Source: Actinomycetota bacterium
Lineage (GTDB): Bacteria; Actinomycetota; Actinomycetes; Nanopelagicales; Nanopelagicaceae
DNA: 11,568 nucleotides
Assembly: GCA_947377725.1 (NCBI GenBank)
Contig: CANCGX010000029.1
Coordinates: 1 to 11,568, forward strand
Direction: 5' to 3'
This document shows, piece after piece, positions 1 to 6,246 of this stretch (position 1 is the stretch's first letter; each line of letters opens with the position of its first letter). Below the pieces are notes generated by a model that worked only from the letters and a program-made list of their open reading frames with translations, did no database searches and had not been told where the DNA came from. Both the position numbers and the translations under genes were made by a program.

Positions 1-23
1 AGAAGGAAAAGACGCGAGAAAAA

Positions 24-407
24 CTAGTTATTGATTTGAGCTGCGATTCCAATAAGAACCTTGGAAAGGCGCTCTGCTTCAACACCTGATGGATGGCGTC
101 CATGACGAAGGCCATTTCCAACTTTGTCTAGCATCTTGATTGTGTCTTCAATAATTGTCGCTAGATCATCAGCGTTGATGCGAGTGTTCGCAACGACCGA
201 TGCAGGCTCTTCAATAATGTGAACTGACATTGCTTGGGGTCCTTTGCGACCTTCAGCAACACTGAACTCTAATTTTGTTCCTGGCTTAACAGATGGAACA
301 CCATTAGGAAGTGCAGATGAAGCTAGATATACATCTTCGCCCTCTTCGTTAGAGATAAATCCAAAACCCTTTTCAACGCTGTACCACTTCACGCGACCGA
401 TTGGCAT
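24..407 (-). CDS. Cold-shock domain protein with C-terminal extension
   Basis: Encodes a 127-residue protein, probably a cytoplasmic single-strand RNA/DNA-binding chaperone. Residues 1-65 form a cold-shock domain: the N-terminal strand GRVKWYS (4-10) and the RNP1 motif KGFGFI (13-18) are clear. The RNP2 segment reads VYLASSAL (26-33), so the usual VFVH-type histidine and aromatic residue are not conserved. Residues 66-127 are an additional acidic-then-basic, probably helical tail, making it nearly twice the length of classic 65-70 residue Csp proteins; long forms like this are known in actinobacteria. The ATG is preceded by AGAGGAG with GGAG six bases upstream, which fixes the start. It lies 73 bases downstream of the DUF3027 gene on the same strand. 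A -10-like TATTAA (436-441) may drive it separately, but no good -35 is seen. Whether it is cold-induced cannot be judged. Confidence 0.93.
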   Translation of the reverse strand: MPIGRVKWYSVEKGFGFISNEEGEDVYLASSALPNGVPSVKPGTKLEFSVAEGRKGPQAMSVHIIEEPASVVANTRINADDLATIIEDTIKMLDKVGNGLRHGRHPSGVEAERLSKVLIGIAAQINN

Positions 408-480
408 GGGGATCTCCTCTTCAATACTTCTTTACTTAATAGGGGGCTTGCTAGGTTCTACCTGAGACTAGTTTAACTGA

Positions 481-1149
481 TTACTCAACAACGACGAGTG
501 CCTCTGAATGAGCACCGCAGCCATGGTCAACAGAGACCACGCGTGCATCATCTGGGGCTAAAGCATTTGCACAAACGCCGAATGCCGAACGGAGTGAGCC
601 TGCGATTGGCAGGAAGAAGCCGCACGAACCACACGCTTTGGAAGCATGCTGGGTTATCGGAGTGTTCGGACCACGGTCACCTTCATACCAACGCTTGCTT
701 GCCTGGTCACGTCCTTCGATTGAAAGAACGCGCGCGCGGCCTAAGCCAAATTCAAAGAGTTGTGCAGGATCGAGTTCTTCATCGTCTGGAAGAGAAGCAA
801 ATCCCGGAACAAGACGCACATCATCAGCAGAAGTTGGAACGATGTCGCCAACGCCAACATCACCAGGAAGTAAACGATCCTTGTAAGGAATCCATTCGGG
901 GGCAAGCAGTGAATCTGCGCCCGGGAGAAGAACTACATCTGAAATTGTTGCAGAAGATTCTTCATCAACTTTAATTACAGTGACAGCCCATCGCCATCCT
1001 GTGTAACCAGCAACAAAGCTCTCGAACAAATATGTGGCAACACGATCATCGGTATCGACCGATACAAAGTTGCCGACAAGGTTTGCCTGCCCTGCATCTT
1101 CGAGCGCAGCAGAACGTGCAAGGTCTACGGCGTTAAATGGATCGTTCAT
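481..1149 (-). CDS. DUF3027 family protein, putative Cys/His metal site
   Basis: A 222-residue protein of the actinobacterial DUF3027 family, function unknown. The family signature is the C-terminal third: CGSCGFFLPIAGSL (173-186), FGVCAN (190-195) and DHGCGAHSE (208-216). This places C173, C176, C193 and C211 with H209 and H214 in an arrangement suited to a zinc or other metal site; metal binding is inference. The N-terminal half (about 1-130) contains hydrophobic beta-like stretches such as YTGWRWAVTVI and no signal peptide or membrane segment. Two starts are possible. An AGGAG (1156-1160) sits six bases before the ATG at 1149, which I chose. An in-frame ATG at 1155 directly abuts the AGGAG and would add two residues; it would fit only a leaderless mRNA. 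The gene lies just after the groEL terminator, so it probably has its own promoter. Confidence 0.9.
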   Translation of the reverse strand: MNDPFNAVDLARSAALEDAGQANLVGNFVSVDTDDRVATYLFESFVAGYTGWRWAVTVIKVDEESSATISDVVLLPGADSLLAPEWIPYKDRLLPGDVGVGDIVPTSADDVRLVPGFASLPDDEELDPAQLFEFGLGRARVLSIEGRDQASKRWYEGDRGPNTPITQHASKACGSCGFFLPIAGSLRSAFGVCANALAPDDARVVSVDHGCGAHSEALVVVE

Positions 1150-1155
1150 GCTCAT

Positions 1156-1190
1156 CTCCTAACTCTAAATTAAAAAGGCCTGCAGACCAA
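1156..1190 (-). promoter_or_regulatory. Candidate DUF3027 promoter overlapping the groEL terminator
   Basis: Reading the minus strand, TTGGTC (1185-1190) and TAGAGT (1162-1167) are 17 bases apart, a reasonable -35/-10 pair (both 4 of 6 or weaker against consensus). Transcription would begin about 1155, at the first of two in-frame ATGs. An AGGAG (1156-1160) lies between the -10 and that ATG and would serve the second ATG at 1149 if transcription started slightly earlier. The -35 lies in the loop and stem of the groEL terminator. Inference only; the match to consensus is modest. Confidence 0.35.
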
Positions 1191-1205
1191 AGTCCGCAGG
1201 CCTTT
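1172..1205 (-). terminator. Rho-independent terminator of groEL
   Basis: Perfect hairpin read on the minus strand: arms 1192-1205 and 1174-1187 form a 14-base-pair stem (one G-U pair) rich in GGCCTGC, closed by a four-base TTTG loop. The stem is followed by a run of five T (1172-1176, partly in the stem) and further A/T. It begins 28 bases after the groEL stop codon. The symmetry would also form on the plus strand, but no plus-strand gene ends here. Confidence 0.93.
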
Positions 1206-1232
1206 CTTCTAATTTGACGCTTAATCGGTGAT

Positions 1233-2852
1233 TTAGAAGTCCATATCCCCGCCGCCAGGCATTGGTGCTGCCGACTTTGGTTCTGGCTTATCAGCGATAA
1301 CTGCTTCGGTTGTGAGGAATAGCGCTGCAATGGATGCTGCGTTCTGAAGTGCAGAACGAGTTACCTTTGCAGGATCAATGATTCCTGACTTAATCATGTC
1401 AACGTATTCGCCTGTCGCAGCATTCAAACCAAAACCTGCTTCAAGATGGCGAACTTTCTCAACAACTACTCCGCCTTCAAGACCAGCGTTGATTGAGATC
1501 TGCTTTAAAGGTGCTTCGATTGCTAATTCAACAATGCGAGCTCCTACAGCTTCTTCTCCTTCAAGCTTCAAAGTCTTGAATGCAGCAGTTGCAGCCTGGA
1601 GAAGTGCTACGCCGCCGCCGGCGACGATACCTTCTTCAACTGCAGCCTTTGCGTTACGAACTGCATCTTCGATGCGGTGCTTACGCTCTTTCAATTCAAC
1701 TTCAGTAGCAGCTCCTGCTTTGATGACAGCGACGCCACCAGCAAGCTTTGCTAGGCGCTCTTGTAGCTTCTCACGATCGTAATCAGAGTCGCTCTTTTCG
1801 ATTTCTGAACGGATCTGAGCAACGCGGCCCTTAATCTGATCTTCATCGCCAAGACCTTCAACGATTGTTGTCTCTTCCTTCGCTACAACAACCTTGCGAG
1901 CGCGACCTAGAAGATCAAGAGTGGCTGCATCAAGCTTCAAGCCAACTTCTTCTGAGATAACCGTTCCGCCTGTAAGAATCGCGATGTCTTGCAACATTGC
2001 CTTACGACGATCACCAAAGCCTGGAGCCTTAACAGCTACAGATTTGAATGTTCCGCGTATCTTGTTAACAACGAGAGTTGCAAGGGCTTCGCCTTCTACA
2101 TCTTCAGCAAGAATCAATAGTGGCTTACCTGATTGCATAACCTTTTCAAGAACTGGAACAAGATCCTTGATATTTGTGATTTTGCTATTTGCAATCAAAA
2201 TATATGGATCTTCAAGAACTGCTTCCATGCGATCTGTATCTGTTGTGAAGTAAGGAGAGATGTAACCCTTATCAAAACGCATTCCTTCAGTGAGCTCTAG
2301 CTCAAGTCCGAATGTGTTGCTCTCTTCAACAGTGATAACGCCTTCTTTGCCGACCTTATCCATTGCTTCAGCAATCATTTCACCGATTGTTGAATCAGCT
2401 GCAGAGATAGATGCTGTTGCAGCAATCTGCTCTTTAGTCTCAACTGGCTTAGCCATCTTAAGAAGTTCGGCAGAGATAGCTTCTACGGCCTTCTCAATGC
2501 CTTTCTTCAGAACCATTGGATTTGATCCAGCAGCGACGTTCTTCAAGCCTTCGCGAACAAGCGCCTGAGCAAGAACGGTTGCAGTTGTAGTTCCATCACC
2601 AGCGACATCATCTGTCTTCTTAGCAACTTCTTTTACAAGTTCTGCACCAATTTTTTCCCAAGGATCATCAAGTTCGATCTCCTTTGCAATGGAGACGCCA
2701 TCGTTTGTGATGGTTGGAGCTCCCCATTTCTTTTCCAATACGACGTTGCGACCACGGGGTCCAAGGGTTACCTTGACCGCATCGGCGAGCGCATTCATGC
2801 CGCGTTCTAGCCCGCGACGAGCTTCTTCATTAAAGGCAATCATTTTTGCCAT
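1233..2852 (-). CDS. groL: Chaperonin GroEL (HSP60), GroEL2-like
   Basis: A 539-residue 60-kDa chaperonin subunit that folds cytosolic proteins in an ATP-driven double ring capped by GroES. Full-length family features are present: MAKMIAF N-terminus, TLGPRGRNV (29-37) and GDGTT (85-89) of the ATP site, and the conserved EDAVRNAKAAVEEG...VAGGG segment carrying the catalytic aspartate region. The C-terminus ends GGGDMDF and is not histidine-rich, which resembles actinobacterial GroEL2 and not GroEL1. No groES lies next to it, so groES must be elsewhere, as is usual for actinobacterial groEL2. The ATG at 2850-2852 matches the family start and has GGGGGA about eight bases upstream; a longer GTG start at 2867 would sit inside that site. 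Expression is expected to be HrcA-repressed through the CIRCE element upstream and to end at the hairpin downstream. Confidence 0.98.
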   Translation of the reverse strand: MAKMIAFNEEARRGLERGMNALADAVKVTLGPRGRNVVLEKKWGAPTITNDGVSIAKEIELDDPWEKIGAELVKEVAKKTDDVAGDGTTTATVLAQALVREGLKNVAAGSNPMVLKKGIEKAVEAISAELLKMAKPVETKEQIAATASISAADSTIGEMIAEAMDKVGKEGVITVEESNTFGLELELTEGMRFDKGYISPYFTTDTDRMEAVLEDPYILIANSKITNIKDLVPVLEKVMQSGKPLLILAEDVEGEALATLVVNKIRGTFKSVAVKAPGFGDRRKAMLQDIAILTGGTVISEEVGLKLDAATLDLLGRARKVVVAKEETTIVEGLGDEDQIKGRVAQIRSEIEKSDSDYDREKLQERLAKLAGGVAVIKAGAATEVELKERKHRIEDAVRNAKAAVEEGIVAGGGVALLQAATAAFKTLKLEGEEAVGARIVELAIEAPLKQISINAGLEGGVVVEKVRHLEAGFGLNAATGEYVDMIKSGIIDPAKVTRSALQNAASIAALFLTTEAVIADKPEPKSAAPMPGGGDMDF

Positions 2853-2878
2853 GAGATATTCCCCCACATTTTTTAACT

Positions 2879-2901
2879 GGTTGTCACTCCGGTTGTCACT
2901 C
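2879..2901. repeat. Tandem 11-bp repeat duplicating one CIRCE arm
   Basis: GGTTGTCACTC occurs at 2879-2889 and again, identically, at 2891-2901, separated by one C, so the period is 12 bases. The second copy contains the left CIRCE arm (2893-2901). The first copy is therefore a spare half-site lying between the operator and the groEL ribosome-binding site, within the expected 5' leader. Confidence 0.9.
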
Positions 2902-2919
2902 GGAGGTGCCGAGTGCTAA
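2893..2919 (-). promoter_or_regulatory. CIRCE operator (HrcA binding site) of groEL
   Basis: Read on the minus strand, TTAGCACTC (2911-2919), nine bases, then GAGTGACAA (2893-2901). The established CIRCE consensus is TTAGCACTC-N9-GAGTGCTAA: one arm is perfect and the other matches seven of nine, with exact nine-base spacing. It lies 40 bases upstream of the groEL ATG and directly after the predicted -10, so HrcA binding would block initiation or early elongation. Implies that the genome encodes HrcA. Confidence 0.95.
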
Positions 2920-2924
2920 CGCCA

Positions 2925-2953
2925 AATTTACCCACTTGAGCGGTGGTAGCCAA
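2925..2953 (-). promoter_or_regulatory. Predicted groEL promoter
   Basis: Minus-strand TTGGCT (2948-2953) and TAAATT (2925-2930) are exactly 17 bases apart; each matches four of six housekeeping sigma consensus bases. The predicted start is about 2918, at the first bases of the CIRCE operator. This is the classic layout of an HrcA-repressed, vegetative-sigma chaperonin promoter. It gives a leader of about 65 bases containing the CIRCE and the repeated half-site. Confidence 0.7.
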
Positions 2954-2996
2954 ATCGAGGGCTTCTTGGTTGGGGATGTGTTGGTGATGAAAGGGT

Positions 2997-3272
2997 TTAG
3001 AGCTTGAAAGAGGCTGAGCGTGAGGTTGTGCGAGCCTCTCTGAGGCGGCGAAGACGCTTAACGAGCATTGGCTGAGCCAAGAGGGCATCGTCGCGGTCGA
3101 TCAAGTTATTTAGCGCTTGGTAATAAGCAGGTGGGGTGAGGTCGAAGAGCTCCTTGATTGCAGACTCTTTCGCCCCGGCATATCTCCACCATCCGCGCTC
3201 GAAATCCAAGATACGAAGCTCCAAATCGGTCAGGGTTGAGCTGGCGACCTGGTTCAGTACTTCGTTTTCCAT
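2997..3272 (-). CDS. DUF3263 family small protein, possible DNA-binding
   Basis: A 91-residue protein matching the actinobacterial DUF3263 family. Signature stretches are LTDLELRILDFERGWW (14-29), AGAKESAIKELFDL (32-45) and the AYYQALNNLID segment (49-59). Residues 38-59 look like a helix-turn-helix, and the tail VKRLRRLREAR (71-81) is strongly basic, so nucleic-acid binding is plausible but unproven. The ATG at 3270-3272 lacks a Shine-Dalgarno sequence at normal distance. A GGGGG run is 18 bases or more upstream and belongs better to an out-of-frame ATG. A TACTAT six bases upstream of the ATG hints at a leaderless message. The gene follows the decarboxylase by 45 bases on the same strand and precedes the independent groEL promoter. 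Family assignment is firm; role is unknown. Confidence 0.88.
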   Translation of the reverse strand: MENEVLNQVASSTLTDLELRILDFERGWWRYAGAKESAIKELFDLTPPAYYQALNNLIDRDDALLAQPMLVKRLRRLREARTTSRSASFKL

Positions 3273-3317
3273 ATACGGATAGTAAAGGCATCCCCCGACA
3301 AAAACCTTAATTTGAGT

Positions 3318-4682
3318 CTAAAGCGTGGCGAGAATCTGTGTGAGTTCTTTCTCAGAGGTCCAAGGGTTCACAATTGCAAAACGAAGAATCGGCTTACCTT
3401 GATGAGCAGAAGGAGTAACGAAAGCAATTTGATCGTCGAGAAGTTTGTCGCTCCACTCTTGATATTGAGCAGCGTCCCAACCTTTTCGGGTGAAGGCGAC
3501 AATAGAAAGTTGGGGGTCCATAAGGAGTTCTAGATTTGGATGTTCGTTAATTAAGCGAACCGCAATCAGAGCTGTGTTGATTGTGTCTTCAACGGCATCT
3601 GAATATGCCTTGCTTCCATTTGAAGCCAACGAAAACCAGAACGGCAATCCACGGGGGCGGCGAGTTAAATGAATCGCATAATCCGATGGATTAAATTCGT
3701 TTTCATCTTCTAACGTATCCAAATAAGAAGCATGTTGGGTATGCGCTGCTTTTCCAAGAGCTGGATTTCTATAAATAAGCGCACATGCATCAAAGGGAGC
3801 AAAGAGCCATTTGTGAGGATCAACAATCATCGAGTCACATTTTTCAATTCCATTAAATAATGGGCGGACACTAGGTGCACATAGTGCTGCTAAACCATAG
3901 GCGCCATCAACATGAAACCAAATTCCATTTTGATTTGCATAATCGCCAAGAGAATTTAAATCATCAATAATTCCAAGATTTGTGGATCCTGCAGTGCCGA
4001 CAAGTGCAAATATTTCATGAGTGGGATTTTCAGAAAGATATTTTTTAACAGCTGAATCGACAGATGAAGCACGCAGTACTAAGTCCTCATCAGCGTTTGC
4101 AAAGAGAACTTCGCAATCCATTACTTCTGCAGCTGATTTAATCGATGAATGAGCCTGGTTGCTTGCGACTATTACCCAGCGATCAACCCTTCTGCCGGAT
4201 GCTTTGGCTTTCTCGCGAGCAGTGTGGCGTGCTGCAACCAAGGCCGAAAGATTTCCGATTGTTCCACCCTGAACAAATACTCCACCGGCGCTTTCTGGGA
4301 GGCCAGCCAAGTCACTTATCCATCGAAGCGCTTGATTTTCAGCAAATACAGCGCCTGCACCTTCTAACCATGAACCACCATAAATTGCACTTGCTCCCAC
4401 AACTAAGTCAAAGAGAGTCGCATGTTCGCTAGGTGCTGAGGGGATAAAAGCTAAGTATGAAGGATGATCTGTTGAGAGGCATGAAGGTGCGAGAACGTCA
4501 GTGAAAACTCGAAGAGCTTCTTTTCCGCCAAGACCATTTTCTGTGATTGTGTTTCCTGCAAGTTCTAACAACTCATCTGGAGTTTTCGCATGATCAAGCG
4601 GTGGCTCCTGTCGAAGTCGCAAAAGCGAATATTTCAAAATGTCGTCAGCGAGTGCTTCTACCTCAGGATTAAATTCATGCAC
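3318..4682 (-). CDS. PLP-dependent group II amino-acid decarboxylase
   Basis: A 454-residue cytosolic enzyme of the pyridoxal-dependent decarboxylase family (fold type I, Pfam PF00282; relatives include aromatic amino-acid, glutamate and tyrosine decarboxylases). The expected residues are visible: QGGTIGNLSAL (138-148) for phosphate binding, H178 in NQAHSSIKSA that would stack on the cofactor ring, D259 in FHVDGAYG that would contact the ring nitrogen, and the Schiff-base lysine K291 in DPHKWLFAPFD. Length is near the usual 450-490. The substrate cannot be told from sequence by eye; removal of CO2 from an amino acid to give an amine is the family reaction. The start is GTG, 15 bases after the SDR stop codon; the in-frame TAA of that gene excludes an earlier start. 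No clear Shine-Dalgarno site is present, so translation may depend on the upstream gene. Confidence 0.92.
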   Translation of the reverse strand: MHEFNPEVEALADDILKYSLLRLRQEPPLDHAKTPDELLELAGNTITENGLGGKEALRVFTDVLAPSCLSTDHPSYLAFIPSAPSEHATLFDLVVGASAIYGGSWLEGAGAVFAENQALRWISDLAGLPESAGGVFVQGGTIGNLSALVAARHTAREKAKASGRRVDRWVIVASNQAHSSIKSAAEVMDCEVLFANADEDLVLRASSVDSAVKKYLSENPTHEIFALVGTAGSTNLGIIDDLNSLGDYANQNGIWFHVDGAYGLAALCAPSVRPLFNGIEKCDSMIVDPHKWLFAPFDACALIYRNPALGKAAHTQHASYLDTLEDENEFNPSDYAIHLTRRPRGLPFWFSLASNGSKAYSDAVEDTINTALIAVRLINEHPNLELLMDPQLSIVAFTRKGWDAAQYQEWSDKLLDDQIAFVTPSAHQGKPILRFAIVNPWTSEKELTQILATL

Positions 4683-4697
4683 GGTGAAAGTCTGCCA

Positions 4698-6182
4698 TTA
4701 AAGCGAAGATTCAGAAAGGCGAGCAGCTTTAATGAGATTGCGGAACATCGTGGGGAAAACAAAAATATGCAAGGGGGCAATAACAAACCAATAAAGTTGT
4801 CCGCCTAGACCTCGTGGTTGGAAAGTAGCTTTTTGGGTGAACTTTCTCGTCCCATCACCAAGTTCTTCAATCCGAAATGAAAGCCAAGCCTTGCCTGGCA
4901 AAATCATTTCTGCATAAAGATTTAGCTCGCTTCCCTTTGTGATTTTCTCAACTCTCCAAAAATCAACACTGTCTCCGACTTCTAGATGCAGCGGATGTCG
5001 ACGTCCTCTTCGCAATCCAACGCCACCAACTAGTCGATCGAGAAGGCCTCGGGAAAACCATAAGAAGTCCGACCCGTACCAACCCGTATCTCCGCCGATA
5101 CTTTCAACTGCTCTCCACAGCGCTTTTGAAGAGACATCAGTGATCGTCTCTTTAATATCGTGATACTCGGTGGCGCCAGCCCACGTTGGATCGCTTTGAG
5201 CTTTTTGCCAAGGAGCCATAGGGCCTGCGGCATCCGACCAACGCGTCTCGACTTCGTTATCAGTTGTCTTAGACAAGGCAAATTCAATCGCTTTTCGAAT
5301 TCTAAGCAAACCTTCATCAGGCTTTGGAATTATCAAATCCACACTCTTCATTGGGTCCACAACCACTTCACTGATGAGCGAACCAACCAGTGGTCTTGCG
5401 AGCGTTGTTGGAACCGGTGTAACCAGCCCAATCCATAGGCTTGAAAGCTTTGGAGAAAGTATTGGAACTTTAATAATGAAACGTTTTCTCAATCCAGATA
5501 CTTTCGCAAAGAGTTGCATCATCTCTTCGTACGTCACTACTTCTGGACCGCCTATGTCAAAGATGCCATCAACGGGTTGGTCTATCAACGATGCCTGAGT
5601 TAAGTAATAAAGCACGTCTCGAATCGCAATAGGTTGGGTGCGATTGGTGACCCACTTCGGCGTTGTCATAATTGGAAGTCTGTGGGTTAGATGCCTTAGC
5701 ATTTCAAAGGAAGCTGATCCCGATCCAATAATTATTCCAGCGCGCAATTCAATAACTGGTACGGAGCCTGCTGAAAGCATTCGACCAGTATTTGCTCGAG
5801 ACTCTAAATGTTTGCTGCTATTCTTATCATTTGCGATGCCGCCTAAGTAGACAATTTGTCGGACACCAGCTTCTTCAGCTGCCTGCGCGAAAGTACGGGC
5901 CATCGATGCTTCAATTTCATCATAATGAGTTGTGATATTGATTGAATGCAGTAGATAAAAAGCTGTATCAACACCTTCCAGGGCTTTCCGAGTTGCCTCG
6001 AGATCATTGGCGTTACCAATAGCCACTTCGACTTGAGTCGCCCAACTTTGACGTGCAAGCTTCTTTTGGTCACGGACAAAAACCCGCACGGGCAAACCTT
6101 TAACCAACAGAGACCTCACCAAACGTCCTCCAACGTATCCGGAGGCTCCAGTCACAAGAATTTTTCTGTTTAGGTTGGTCAC
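4698..6182 (-). CDS. SDR oxidoreductase with C-terminal DUF2867 domain
   Basis: A 494-residue two-domain protein. Residues 6-300 are an NAD(P)-binding Rossmann domain of the atypical short-chain dehydrogenase type, with TGASGYVGG (11-19) as the nucleotide motif and basic residues (R34, R37) after the second strand that would favour NADP; that preference is inference. The canonical YxxxK catalytic pair is not seen at the usual place (YLGGIANDK, 112-120), as in other atypical SDRs. Residues about 340-485 match DUF2867, with WYGSDFLWFSRGLLDR (368-383) and GKAWLSFRIEE; a hydrophobic stretch at 462-479 could touch the membrane. The product substrate is unknown. The GTG start has no Shine-Dalgarno site but lies at the expected family N-terminus. 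It is divergent from ndh, 64 bases away, and leads into the decarboxylase. Confidence 0.92.
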   Translation of the reverse strand: MTNLNRKILVTGASGYVGGRLVRSLLVKGLPVRVFVRDQKKLARQSWATQVEVAIGNANDLEATRKALEGVDTAFYLLHSINITTHYDEIEASMARTFAQAAEEAGVRQIVYLGGIANDKNSSKHLESRANTGRMLSAGSVPVIELRAGIIIGSGSASFEMLRHLTHRLPIMTTPKWVTNRTQPIAIRDVLYYLTQASLIDQPVDGIFDIGGPEVVTYEEMMQLFAKVSGLRKRFIIKVPILSPKLSSLWIGLVTPVPTTLARPLVGSLISEVVVDPMKSVDLIIPKPDEGLLRIRKAIEFALSKTTDNEVETRWSDAAGPMAPWQKAQSDPTWAGATEYHDIKETITDVSSKALWRAVESIGGDTGWYGSDFLWFSRGLLDRLVGGVGLRRGRRHPLHLEVGDSVDFWRVEKITKGSELNLYAEMILPGKAWLSFRIEELGDGTRKFTQKATFQPRGLGGQLYWFVIAPLHIFVFPTMFRNLIKAARLSESSL

Positions 6183-6202
6183 ACAACAAACAGTAGACTT
6201 AG

Positions 6203-6224
6203 ATTGGATTCAATGTTGACCAAT
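6203..6224. promoter_or_regulatory. Imperfect dyad in the divergent SDR/ndh intergenic region
   Basis: ATTGG (6203-6207), two extra bases, TCAA (6210-6213), TG, then TTGACCAAT (6216-6224). The arms ATTGG-TCAA and TTGACCAAT are exact complements apart from the two-base insertion. It lies in the middle of the 64 bases between two divergent starts, where an operator would be expected. The dyad could also arise by chance; no regulator is known. Poor -35/-10 matches were found on either strand here. Confidence 0.3.
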
Positions 6225-6246
6225 AAGCCCGCGCTTTGGAGAAAAA

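Noticed and set aside
498..974. Plus-strand open frame of 158 codons opposite DUF3027
   Set aside because: Gln/His/Arg-rich composition with no family resemblance, no ribosome site, and lies wholly over a conserved minus-strand gene.
1378..2568. Several plus-strand open frames opposite groEL
   Set aside because: Ser/Ala/Thr-rich antisense shadows of a highly conserved gene, without start signals.
2853..2867. Upstream in-frame GTG start for groEL, adding five residues
   Set aside because: It lies inside the GGGGGA ribosome site and the family begins at MAK, which matches the ATG at 2852.
2873..3088. Minus-strand open frame of 71 codons across the groEL promoter
   Set aside because: Overlaps DUF3263 in another frame and covers the CIRCE and promoter; no recognisable domain.
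3106..3291. Minus-strand open frame starting at the GGGGG-ATG upstream of DUF3263
   Set aside because: The better-placed Shine-Dalgarno is tempting, but the frame does not match DUF3263, which is unambiguous in the neighbouring frame.
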